Positions 50,615-58,007 of a stretch of 64,000 bases of DNA are shown here, piece after piece. Both the position numbers and the translations under genes were made by a program. The stretch lies in NCBI RefSeq assembly GCF_021502675.1, contig NZ_JAKFHA010000008.1, positions 220,400-284,399 on the forward strand. Reading direction: 5' to 3'. This stretch comes from Yinghuangia soli (GTDB lineage: Bacteria; Actinomycetota; Actinomycetes; Streptomycetales; Streptomycetaceae). Each line of letters starts with the position of its first letter. The first letter of the stretch is position 1. The notes under the pieces were generated by a model, which had not been told where the DNA came from, searched no databases, and saw only the letters and a program-made list of their open reading frames with translations.

Positions 50615-51655
50615 ATGAGAACCGCGCGGAACCCACTCGGACCGGTTGCCCGACAGCGGGCGTGGGTGGTCGAGACCCCCGGCCCCGCAGCACGCGGCTC
50701 CTTGCAGAAACAGCGCCGCCCGCTCCCCGACCCCGGGCCGGGCGAGGTACGCGTCCGCGTGGAGTGCTGCGGCGTGTGCCGCACCGACTTGCACCTGGCG
50801 GAGGGGGACTTGACGCCGCACCGGCCCAGCAGTGTTCCCGGCCATGAGATCGTCGGCCGGGTGGACGCACTCGGCCCTGGCGCAGCGCGCTTTGCTCCGG
50901 GTGACCGGCTCGGGATCCCGTGGCTGCGGCACACGTGCGGCGTGTGCCGGTACTGCCGTGCCGGGCGCGAGAACCTCTGTCCGGCCTCGGAATACACCGG
51001 CTGGGACGCCGACGGGGGCTTCGCCGAGTACGCCGTCGTTCCCGAAGCCTTCGCCTACGCGCTGCCCGACGACGCGGATCCGGCCGGGCTCGCCCCGCTC
51101 CTGTGTGCCGGCATCATCGGCTACCGGGCGCTCGAGCGCGCCGAACTGCCGCCCGGCGGGCGCCTGGGGATCTACGGCTTCGGGGCGTCGGCGCACCTGG
51201 CCGCCCAGGTCGCCCTCGCCCGCGGGGCCACCGTCCACGTCATGACCCGGGCCGAGCCGGCCCGGGTCCTCGCCCGCGAACTCGGGGCGGCGTCCGCCCA
51301 GGACACTTATGATCCGCCGCCCGAAATGCTCGACTCGGCGATCGTGTTCGCGCCGGTCGGTGACATCGTCCCGGCCGCCTTGGCGGCACTCGACAGATCG
51401 GGGACTCTCGCCCTGGCGGGCATCCACCTCACCGACATACCGGCGCTCAACTACCAGCGGCACCTCTTCCAGGAACGCCAGCTACGCAGTGTCACCGCCA
51501 ATACCCGTCAGGACGGCGTCGAATTCCTGCGCCTGGCGTCGGCCATCGGCATCAAGGCCGCCACGACCCACTACCCGTTGGACCAGGCCGACCGGGCGCT
51601 TGCGGACCTCGCTGCCGACCGGGTCCACGGTGCTGCGGTGCTGTTCCCCGATTGA
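50615..51655 (+). CDS. Zinc-dependent alcohol dehydrogenase
   Basis: 346 residues from ATG 50615, with AGGAGGCGTC upstream. Catalytic zinc ligands sit in [16 protein letters not shown] and [10 protein letters not shown], and the structural zinc site is [15 protein letters not shown]. The Rossmann part is [22 protein letters not shown], with GFGASA in place of the common GxGGxG. It belongs to the AdhA-like class that reduces aldehydes or oxidises alcohols with NAD(P). A dormancy-box promoter implies use in fermentative redox balancing under low oxygen. I recall a similar gene next to the OsdR genes of S. coelicolor. Confidence 0.92.
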   Translation: MRTARNPLGPVARQRAWVVETPGPAARGSLQKQRRPLPDPGPGEVRVRVECCGVCRTDLHLAEGDLTPHRPSSVPGHEIVGRVDALGPGAARFAPGDRLGIPWLRHTCGVCRYCRAGRENLCPASEYTGWDADGGFAEYAVVPEAFAYALPDDADPAGLAPLLCAGIIGYRALERAELPPGGRLGIYGFGASAHLAAQVALARGATVHVMTRAEPARVLARELGAASAQDTYDPPPEMLDSAIVFAPVGDIVPAALAALDRSGTLALAGIHLTDIPALNYQRHLFQERQLRSVTANTRQDGVEFLRLASAIGIKAATTHYPLDQADRALADLAADRVHGAAVLFPD

Positions 51656-51716
51656 CCGGCAGCGGCCGCCGACGCGCGAACAGCGGGTGCCAATACCTGC
51701 GCCGGGGTGGGTGAGC

Positions 51717-52232
51717 TCAGTCGTCGAACGGGTAGGGCAGCACCGGTTCGAGGCTGAAGTGCACCGGCCCCGCGCCTGCCGGACCGGGCCGGCGCTTCGG
51801 CTGTCCGGCGACGAGGGCGACGATGTCGCGCGCCGTCAGCATCCCGGCCAATGCACCCGAGGCATCCAGCACGGGAAGGGCATCCGCACCGACCTGGGTC
51901 ATCAATACGGCTGCCCGTGACACCGGTGCATGGTCGTGGATCACCGGATGCTGCTCCGATATGAGGTCCAGGACACGTGCCTCGCTGACGGCCGTGGCAG
52001 GAGCCGCACATGCCACTGCGAGTTCAGCGCGTTCGAGTATGCCCAGGCACCGGCCTTCGCTGTTCATGACGGGGAGGTGGTGGAATCCCGTGCGCTGCAT
52101 GATTTCCCAGGCCATCAGGACCGATTCGTCGTCCGCGACCGTCACCAACGCAACGCTCATCACGTCCCTGACCGGTGTCGCAACGAGGTCCTGCGCCGAG
52201 CCTGCCGACTGTGTGTTCGCTTCGTCGTCCAT
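51717..52232 (-). CDS. CBS-pair protein
   Basis: 171 residues from ATG 52232, preceded by GGAGG; the longer frame is not supported. CBS 1: VRDVMSVALVTVADDESVLMAWEIMQRTGFHHLPVMNSEGRCLGILERAELAVA. CBS 2: LISEQHPVIHDHAPVSRAAVLMTQVGADALPVLDASGALAGMLTARDIVALVA. The tail is Pro-rich and short. As with Hrp1 (Rv2626c) of the DosR regulon it has no effector domain, so it probably binds a nucleotide and signals to a partner. A near-perfect box is 110 bp upstream. Confidence 0.9.
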   Translation of the reverse strand: MDDEANTQSAGSAQDLVATPVRDVMSVALVTVADDESVLMAWEIMQRTGFHHLPVMNSEGRCLGILERAELAVACAAPATAVSEARVLDLISEQHPVIHDHAPVSRAAVLMTQVGADALPVLDASGALAGMLTARDIVALVAGQPKRRPGPAGAGPVHFSLEPVLPYPFDD

Positions 52233-52342
52233 CACAAACCTCCAGTGCCGCGCCCGCGCGGTCCGTTCGTGCGTCCCGTTCGTCGAGCCGCCGCTCGGTG
52301 CCCCGTCGGAACCAGGAGACCGCCCGAAGAGCGGCGGCGCCA

Positions 52343-52356
52343 GGGCCGACCGGCCC
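52343..52356. promoter_or_regulatory. DosR/OsdR-like box (CBS gene)
   Basis: GGGCCGACCGGCCC, with flanking A and T extending the symmetry to 16 bp; 110 bp before the start at 52232. Confidence 0.75.
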
Positions 52357-52402
52357 TGTAGGCCAGCACGTCCTCGGCGGGAGAGTGTGTCTGAAGGCGT
52401 CG

Positions 52403-52429
52403 GGCACGGCCGCAGGCCGCGGCCGTGCC
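52403..52429 (-). terminator. Hairpin terminator after the small membrane protein gene
   Basis: GGCACGGCCGC / GCGGCCGTGCC, a perfect 11-bp stem with a 5-nt loop, between the stop of the gene at 52483 and the box of the next gene. Confidence 0.75.
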
Positions 52430-52482
52430 GGCCCTTCGTCGGCAGCCCGGTCGACGGCGCTGTGCACTGCGGCGCGGGCCCG

Positions 52483-52806
52483 TCACCGGCCATCAGGACG
52501 AAGGCCACGGCGACGGGCCTGCGGCACGCAAACCCGGTGCATGTCCTGGTCGCTGCGGGCGACACGCTGCATCTCTGCTCGGTAGTCGTCGGCCGGCAGA
52601 ACCTCCGCGGCCAGAGCAGCGGTCAATGCCGACTCTTCGTCTTCCAGGTCTCGCGCGCAGGCATCGCGGTCCGTCACTTGCCACACGAAGCCGCGTGCCC
52701 GACGCCGCAGGAGCCGCCTCGGCCACAGTCGACGCAGCACGCGCGAGGGCAGCACTATCAGCACAAGCATCGACACGATGAATAGGGCGAGAACTGTTGC
52801 GGTCAC
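52483..52806 (-). CDS. Small membrane protein with a cytosolic SHOCT-like tail
   Basis: 107 residues from GTG 52806, preceded by GGGAGG. One hydrophobic helix at the very start (VTATVLALFIVSMLVLIVLPS), then an Arg-rich stop-transfer stretch (RVLRRLWPRRLLRRRARG), then an acidic segment (DACARDLEDEESALTAALAAEVLPADDYRAEMQRVA) that recalls SHOCT oligomerisation motifs. The Arg cluster makes the tail cytosolic. A box lies 61 bp upstream. Confidence 0.7.
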   Translation of the reverse strand: MTATVLALFIVSMLVLIVLPSRVLRRLWPRRLLRRRARGFVWQVTDRDACARDLEDEESALTAALAAEVLPADDYRAEMQRVARSDQDMHRVCVPQARRRGLRPDGR

Positions 52807-52867
52807 GATGCCACCTCCCACAGTGGCCCCTGACACAGATCCAACGCCGGAGCCCGCGCGGTGGACA

Positions 52868-52881
52868 GGGCCGAACGACCC
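52868..52881. promoter_or_regulatory. DosR/OsdR-like box (small membrane protein gene)
   Basis: GGGCCGAACGACCC; 61 bp before the start at 52806. Confidence 0.72.
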
Positions 52882-53060
52882 ACCCGCCTGTCGTGGCATC
52901 CCGTACTCCGATACGGAGACCGTGCTTGGCCGAAGGGCTCACCGTGAGTGGCTTCGGAAGCGGTACTTGCCGCGGCGACTCTGTGCTCGAGGCAGGAATC
53001 GACCGCGTGTCCACCTGGTCGGTATGCGGTTGACGAGCGCCGACGCGGTCGGACTGCGCC

Positions 53061-53074
53061 GGGCCGTTCGGCCC
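53061..53074. promoter_or_regulatory. DosR/OsdR-like box (DUF1918-GH65 operon)
   Basis: GGGCCGTTCGGCCC, the most common form in this window; 96 bp before the start at 53171. Confidence 0.78.
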
Positions 53075-53170
53075 TGTGCCCGCATCACGGCGGGCGGCAC
53101 CCTGGAACCGTCGGACCCGACGACCGGCCGCGGCCGCGGACTCGGGAAACTCCGAAAAGGGAGCGGCACC

Positions 53171-53383
53171 GTGAAAGCACAAGCAGGCGACTGGCTGGTC
53201 GTCGAATCCCTGCACGTCGGCGAGCCCCGACGCATCGGCCTCGTGACCCGGGTCGACCACACCGACGGCTCACCGCCGTACTGGGTGCGGTGGACGGACG
53301 ACGACCACGAATCGCTGTTCTTCCCCGGCCCGGAAGCACACATCGAACAGCTCGAGGCCCTCTACCCGTCAGCACGGCGCTGA
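53171..53383 (+). CDS. DUF1918 domain protein
   Basis: 70 residues from GTG 53171, with GGGAG 8 nt upstream. The whole protein is the DUF1918 SH3-like beta-barrel: MKAQAGDWLVVESLHVGEPRRIGLVTRV, then GSPPYWVRWTDDDHESLFFPGPEAHIE. Rv0569 of the M. tuberculosis DosR regulon is of this family. The role is unknown, possibly nucleic-acid or ligand binding. It is the first gene of an operon with the GH65 enzyme, 2 bp apart. Confidence 0.93.
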   Translation: MKAQAGDWLVVESLHVGEPRRIGLVTRVDHTDGSPPYWVRWTDDDHESLFFPGPEAHIEQLEALYPSARR

Positions 53384-53385
53384 CC

Positions 53386-55800
53386 GTGCCGCCCGGCGTC
53401 GAACACGACGGGTGGACCCTCCGCTACGCGGGCTTCGACCCGCAGCAGGAGGGCCTGCGCGAAGCGCTGTGCGCCCTGGGCAACGGCTATCTCGCAACCC
53501 GAGGCGCAGCTCCCGAAACACAAGCCGATGCCGTCCACTACCCCGGGACCTACCTGGCCGGACTTTACGACCGCAGCGTGACCCGCCTGGCCGGACATGC
53601 GGTCGAGAACGAGGACCTCGTCAATATCCCCAATTGGCTTCCGCTGACGTTCCGAGCACAGGACGGGGACTGGTTCACGGGCCGTGCGCAGGAGATCGTC
53701 GAGCACACTGTCGCACTGGACATGCGGCATGGCATCCTTTCCCGTCATTCCAGGGTCCGCAACGCGGCGGGCCGGATCACCGCGGTGAGGCAGAAACGCC
53801 TGGTACACCTCGTCTTTCCGCACATCGCGGCGTTGCAGACGACGCTGGAGGCGGAGAATTGGTCAGGCGGGCTCGAGGTCCGCTCGGCTGTCGACGGCGG
53901 CGTCCGCAACACTGGTGTTGCCCGGTATCAGGGGCTGGCCGACTGCCACCTTGCGCTGCGGCGCAAGCACACGGCGGACGCCGGGGTGATCGTGCTCGAA
54001 GCCGAGACGCCGGCGTCGAGGGTACGCATCGCCACCGCGGCAAGAACACGCCTCACCACCGGTGGGCCACCGTCCGAGGTACGGACGTGGACCGACGCCA
54101 CCCGGATCGGGACGGACATCGCCGTGCCGGTCGCACCCGGCCGCCGGGTCGTCGTCGAGAAGGTCGCCGCCGTGTACACCGGCCGCGACCCCGCGATCGG
54201 CGATCCGGTGCAGGCCGCCGTGCAAAGCGCCGGCGAGGCGGCGGACTTCGAGGAGTTGGCCGCATCGCATGCGCGGCACTGGGCCGAACTGTGGTCGAGG
54301 TGCCATCTCGACCTGGAGGGTGCGCCGGAGACCGAGCGAACCACCCGCCTGTACACGTTCCACATCCTCCAGACGCTCACGACGCACACGGCCGAGCTCG
54401 ACGCGGGGGTCCCTGCCCGCGGTCTGCACGGCGAGGCATACCGCGGCCACGTCTTCTGGGACGAACTGTTTGTACTCCCCTACCTGAACCTGCGGCTGCC
54501 CGAGGTCAGCCGTGGCCTGTTGCGCTACCGCTACCGCAGACTCGGCGCCGCACGACGCGCCGCGCACGACGCGGGATACCAAGGAGCCATGTTCCCGTGG
54601 CAGAGCGGCAGCGACGGCCGCGAGGAGACACCAGCCGTACACCTCAATCCGCAATCGGGGCGATGGCTGCCGGATCACAGCCACCTGCAACGGCACGTGG
54701 GATCAGCTGTCGCCTACAACGTGTGGCAGTACTTCCAAGCCACCGGAGACCACGCATACCTGGCTGCCGAAGGCGCCGAACTTCTCATCGAAATTGCCCG
54801 ATTCTGGGCTGACCTTGCGCGCTACGATCCCGTCCTGCGGCGCTACCGCATCCGCGGAGTGATGGGCCCCGACGAGTACCACGACGCCTACCCGTGGGCC
54901 GCGGAGCCGGGACTGGACGACAACACGTACACCAACGTCATGGCTTCGTGGGTACTGCACACCGCAGGTCGCGCGCTGGACTTGCTGCCCGCGTACCGCC
55001 GAGCCGAACTCGCCGACAGGCTGCGTCTGGGAAACGGCGAACCCGCGCACTGGGATCATGTCTCCCGCAAGCTGCGGGTGTGCTTCCACGACGACGTGAT
55101 CAGCCAGTTCCACCGCTACGGCGATCTCGCCGAACTCGACTGGGATGCCTACCGGGAGCGCTATGGCGACATTCGGCGCCTGGACCGGATCCTGGAAGCC
55201 GAGGGCGACACTCCCAACCGCTACCGGGTATCGAAACAGGCCGACGTGCTCATGCTGGCCTACCTCTTCCCACCCGACGAACTCGCCAGGATCTTCGCCC
55301 GCCTGGGATATGCATGCGACCACGACCTCCTCGATCGCACCATGCGCTACTACCTGCAGCGCACCGCCCACGGCTCGACGCTCAGCGCCGTCGTCCACGC
55401 CTGGGTGCTGGCGCGGAGCGACCGCGCCGCATCGGGCCGCTTCCTGCACGAGGCCATGGCCGCCGACGTCCACGACGTCCAAGGCGGCACTACCGCCGAA
55501 GGAATACACCTGGGCGCCATGGCCGGCTGCCTGGACCTGCTGACCCGCGGATACCCCGGCATGGAAGTCCAGGAAGACACCCTCGTCCTCGACCCCGCAT
55601 TGCCGGCGGGCATCGGCCCGCTGGAATTCCACCTCCGATACCGCGGCCATTGGGGTGTCCGGGTACACATCTCCCACCGTGCCGCATCGGTCTCCCTGCG
55701 CCCGGGGCAGCAGGCGCCGATCCGGGTGCGGATCGGCAGCGGCGAAGGCACCGTCGAGGCCGGGAGCACGTGGCGCGTCGCGCTGCCTCCGCGGGCCTGA
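53386..55800 (+). CDS. Glycoside hydrolase family 65 phosphorylase-type enzyme
   Basis: 804 residues from GTG 53386. The three GH65 parts are visible: an N-terminal beta-sandwich (REALCALGNGYLATRGAAPE), a helical (alpha/alpha)6 catalytic barrel (HGEAYRGHVFWDELFVLPYLNLRLPEVSRGLLRYRYRRL; GVMGPDEYHDAYP with the catalytic acid Glu497; YRVSKQADVLML) and a C-terminal beta-sheet (LEFHLRYRGHWGVRVHI). Members phosphorolyse trehalose, maltose or kojibiose, or hydrolyse trehalose; the exact sugar cannot be told. Rv2006 of the DosR regulon contains a GH65 part. Under the same box as DUF1918, it would mobilise stored trehalose in dormancy. Confidence 0.92.
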   Translation: MPPGVEHDGWTLRYAGFDPQQEGLREALCALGNGYLATRGAAPETQADAVHYPGTYLAGLYDRSVTRLAGHAVENEDLVNIPNWLPLTFRAQDGDWFTGRAQEIVEHTVALDMRHGILSRHSRVRNAAGRITAVRQKRLVHLVFPHIAALQTTLEAENWSGGLEVRSAVDGGVRNTGVARYQGLADCHLALRRKHTADAGVIVLEAETPASRVRIATAARTRLTTGGPPSEVRTWTDATRIGTDIAVPVAPGRRVVVEKVAAVYTGRDPAIGDPVQAAVQSAGEAADFEELAASHARHWAELWSRCHLDLEGAPETERTTRLYTFHILQTLTTHTAELDAGVPARGLHGEAYRGHVFWDELFVLPYLNLRLPEVSRGLLRYRYRRLGAARRAAHDAGYQGAMFPWQSGSDGREETPAVHLNPQSGRWLPDHSHLQRHVGSAVAYNVWQYFQATGDHAYLAAEGAELLIEIARFWADLARYDPVLRRYRIRGVMGPDEYHDAYPWAAEPGLDDNTYTNVMASWVLHTAGRALDLLPAYRRAELADRLRLGNGEPAHWDHVSRKLRVCFHDDVISQFHRYGDLAELDWDAYRERYGDIRRLDRILEAEGDTPNRYRVSKQADVLMLAYLFPPDELARIFARLGYACDHDLLDRTMRYYLQRTAHGSTLSAVVHAWVLARSDRAASGRFLHEAMAADVHDVQGGTTAEGIHLGAMAGCLDLLTRGYPGMEVQEDTLVLDPALPAGIGPLEFHLRYRGHWGVRVHISHRAASVSLRPGQQAPIRVRIGSGEGTVEAGSTWRVALPPRA

Positions 55801-55803
55801 GGT

Positions 55804-55830
55804 CGGAGCAGCCACCTCTGCGCTGCTCCG
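55804..55830. terminator. Bidirectional hairpin terminator
   Basis: CGGAGCAGC / GCTGCTCCG, a perfect 9-bp stem with a 9-nt loop, between the convergent GH65 and Usp genes. Confidence 0.75.
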
Positions 55831-55835
55831 CGGGG

Positions 55836-56750
55836 TCATGGGACGGGGATCAACAGCACGGCGGAGTGGGCGTGGTGGAGTGCCGCGTACGTGACACGGC
55901 CGATGGTGCGGCCGTAGTCGTGGGGGCGGCGGTGCGTGGCCACGACGGTGAGCGCGGCGCCGTCGGAAAAGTCGATGAGCGCTCCCACTGCTGGGCGGTT
56001 GACCACTTCCTCGGTGGCTTCGACGTCCGGGTAGGCGGCGCGGAACGGCGCGACCACCCGGGCAAGCATGGCTTCTCCGTCGCGCTGCGCCTCGGCGAAG
56101 GCGGCGCGGGCCGAAGGGGGCGAGATGGAATCGGGGGCGGGCGTGGGCGGGAACGCCCAGGTGTGCCACACGCGGAGCGGCAGGTTGCGGAGGGCCGCCT
56201 CCTGGAAGGCCCATTCGACGGCCGGGGCGCAAGTGGCGTCGGATACCCCGACGATGACCGGCTTGGCCGACCTGGGGGTGCCTTCGTCGGCGCCGGTCCC
56301 GCCGGTTGCGCCGTGGGCGTCGGCCGGGACGACGAGCAGGGGGCAGTGAGTGAGCCCGGCCAGTTTCCGGCTGACGGAGCCCAGCAGCATGCCGGTGAAT
56401 CCGCCCAGGCCGCGGCGGCCGACCACCAGCAGGCCGGCCCGGGCCGAGGCGGCTTCGAGTACGTCGGCGGCGTCGGCGCGCACGATGTCCGTGGTGACGC
56501 GGAGGCCGGGCCGGCGGTGTCGGGCGTGTGCGGCGTGGCGCTGCAGTACCTCGACCCCTGCGTCGTGCAGGAGGCCTGCGTACCAGTCGTGGCGTGCAAA
56601 GGCCTTCGGTTCCCAGGCATGCACCAGTTCGAGGTCGGTGCCGCGCAGAACGGCTTCGTCGGCGGCCCAGTCGACGGCGTGCTGCGCGAAGTCGGAGCCG
56701 TCGACGCCGCAGACCACGTGACCGGTCGGGGCAGGGGTTCCGGTGGTCAT
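55836..56750 (-). CDS. Tandem universal stress protein (UspA family), second copy
   Basis: 304 residues from ATG 56750, with GAGGAG upstream. It follows the protein at 46773 nearly residue for residue in the first domain (HVVCGVDGSDFAQHAVDWAADEAVLRG; LLVVGRRGLGGFTGMLLGSVSRKLAGLTHCPLLVVP) and more loosely in the second (PVIVGVSDATCAPAVEWAFQEAALRNLPLRVWHTWAFPP; YGRTIGRVTYAALHHAHSAVLLIPVP). ATP binding is expected in domain 1. The two genes are clearly recent paralogues. It shares a central box with the divergent CBS gene. Confidence 0.94.
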   Translation of the reverse strand: MTTGTPAPTGHVVCGVDGSDFAQHAVDWAADEAVLRGTDLELVHAWEPKAFARHDWYAGLLHDAGVEVLQRHAAHARHRRPGLRVTTDIVRADAADVLEAASARAGLLVVGRRGLGGFTGMLLGSVSRKLAGLTHCPLLVVPADAHGATGGTGADEGTPRSAKPVIVGVSDATCAPAVEWAFQEAALRNLPLRVWHTWAFPPTPAPDSISPPSARAAFAEAQRDGEAMLARVVAPFRAAYPDVEATEEVVNRPAVGALIDFSDGAALTVVATHRRPHDYGRTIGRVTYAALHHAHSAVLLIPVP

Positions 56751-56837
56751 GACGTACTCCTCGGGTACCTCGCCCGACATGGCCGGGGCCGGTCTTGCCT
56801 TCTTCTCCACCGTCCGTCCGGGTGCCGGGGATGTCAT

Positions 56838-56851
56838 GGGCCGTTCGGCCC
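56838..56851. promoter_or_regulatory. DosR/OsdR-like box shared by divergent Usp and CBS genes
   Basis: GGGCCGTTCGGCCC; 87 bp from the Usp start (56750) and 79 bp from the CBS start (56931), so one site may activate both directions. Confidence 0.78.
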
Positions 56852-56930
56852 TGTGGCCCGGACGGGGGCGGGCTGACGCTGGTGGGGTACGACGGCACGG
56901 TGCCGTTCCGGCCGGTTCGAGGAGGCCATC

Positions 56931-57410
56931 ATGAACGCGCATGTGGAATCGCCGCCCAAGGTGGGCGAGGTGATGCACGGCCCGGTCGTGTCCGTCGCGG
57001 CGGACGACTCGCTGTGGACGGCCATGGACGTGATGCTCGGCCGCGGCCTGCGCCACCTGGCGGTGGTGCGCGGCGAGACGGTCCAGGGTGTGCTGGCCGA
57101 CCGGGAGTTGGCGGCTGTGTGGGCGATGAACCCCCTGGGGCTGAAGAACGTGCGGGCTGCCGATGCCCTCGCTCCGAACCAGACGTTCATCGGCCCGGAG
57201 GTCGACGTGGTGGCCGCGGCGCTGCGCATGCGCGCGGCGGGTGCCGACGCGTTCGTGGTCGTGGACGAGGCACGCAGGCCGCTCGGCATCGTGACCGACC
57301 ACGATCTGCTCGGTGTTCTCGCCGGCCTGCTCGGCGGGGAAGGCGAAGGCGTCGGAGCCCCCGCTCCGCGCTACCACGGAGCCGGACACCCGACGCTGCT
57401 GCCGGACTGA
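56931..57410 (+). CDS. CBS-pair protein
   Basis: 159 residues; ATG 56931 follows GGAGGCCATC. CBS 1: [56 protein letters not shown] 2: ALAPNQTFIGPEVDVVAAALRMRAAGADAFVVVDEARRPLGIVTDHDLLGVLA. It has the same order, spacing and phrases ([17 protein letters not shown]) as the protein at 63271, so the two are paralogues. No effector domain. Probably a nucleotide-binding stress protein. Confidence 0.92.
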   Translation: MNAHVESPPKVGEVMHGPVVSVAADDSLWTAMDVMLGRGLRHLAVVRGETVQGVLADRELAAVWAMNPLGLKNVRAADALAPNQTFIGPEVDVVAAALRMRAAGADAFVVVDEARRPLGIVTDHDLLGVLAGLLGGEGEGVGAPAPRYHGAGHPTLLPD

Positions 57411-57472
57411 GGAACGACGCCATGAATGCATGGCAGCACGCGGTGGGGGAAGCAAAGCACGGCATTGCAGGA

Positions 57473-57486
57473 GGGCCGTCCGGCCC
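57473..57486. promoter_or_regulatory. DosR/OsdR-like box (PPOX gene)
   Basis: GGGCCGTCCGGCCC; 35 bp before ATG 57522 or 80 bp before ATG 57567. The usual spacing of the other boxes favours the later start. Confidence 0.72.
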
Positions 57487-57521
57487 TGTGCATGCCCATC
57501 GCGACAGGTGACGATCGGCTG

Positions 57522-58007
57522 ATGCAAAAAGAAGCGGCAAGCCCGGGCGGTCCCGGGTGGACGGGAATGGCCGAGCTCGACCGCGCCGAGGCGATGGCGC
57601 TTCTGGGCGGGGTCGAGGTCGGGCGGGTGGTCTTTTCCCAGGCGGCGCTTCCGGCCGTGCGGCCGGTCAACTTCGCCGTACTGGGCATGGACGTGGTCTT
57701 CCGTACGCGTGGCGGCTCCCCGCTGGCCCGGGCTCTCGACGGCAATGTCGTCGCGTTCGAGGCCGACGAACTGGATCCCGCCGACCGGACCGGCTGGAGC
57801 GTGGTGGTCACCGGGCTCGCCGAGGTCCTCGGCCCCGGAGCGGAATACGACCTGCTGGAGGCAACACTCCCCGCACCCTGGGCGCCGGGCGCCTACGACC
57901 GGGTGGTCCGGATCCGGGTGCAGTTGGTGACCGGACGGCGCATTCCGCGCGCCGGGGAAGACGTGCGTCAGCCGCGCCTGCCGTCCGCCGGACCGGCATC
58001 GGGGTAG
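57522..58007 (+). CDS. PPOX-family flavin/F420-binding protein
   Basis: 161 residues from ATG 57522; ATG 57567 (MAELDRAEAM) is a real alternative. The frame further upstream overlaps the box. It shows the split-barrel signature ELDRAEAMALLGGVEVGRVVFSQAALPAVRPVNFAVLGMDVVFRTRGGSPLARALDGNVVAFEAD, then GWSVVVTGLAEVLG and RVVRIRVQLVTGRRI. Such pyridoxamine-oxidase-like proteins bind FMN, F420 or heme and often act as small reductases. The 3' end overlaps the kinase gene on the other strand by 40 bp. A decayed copy lies at 44640. Confidence 0.88.
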   Translation: MQKEAASPGGPGWTGMAELDRAEAMALLGGVEVGRVVFSQAALPAVRPVNFAVLGMDVVFRTRGGSPLARALDGNVVAFEADELDPADRTGWSVVVTGLAEVLGPGAEYDLLEATLPAPWAPGAYDRVVRIRVQLVTGRRIPRAGEDVRQPRLPSAGPASG

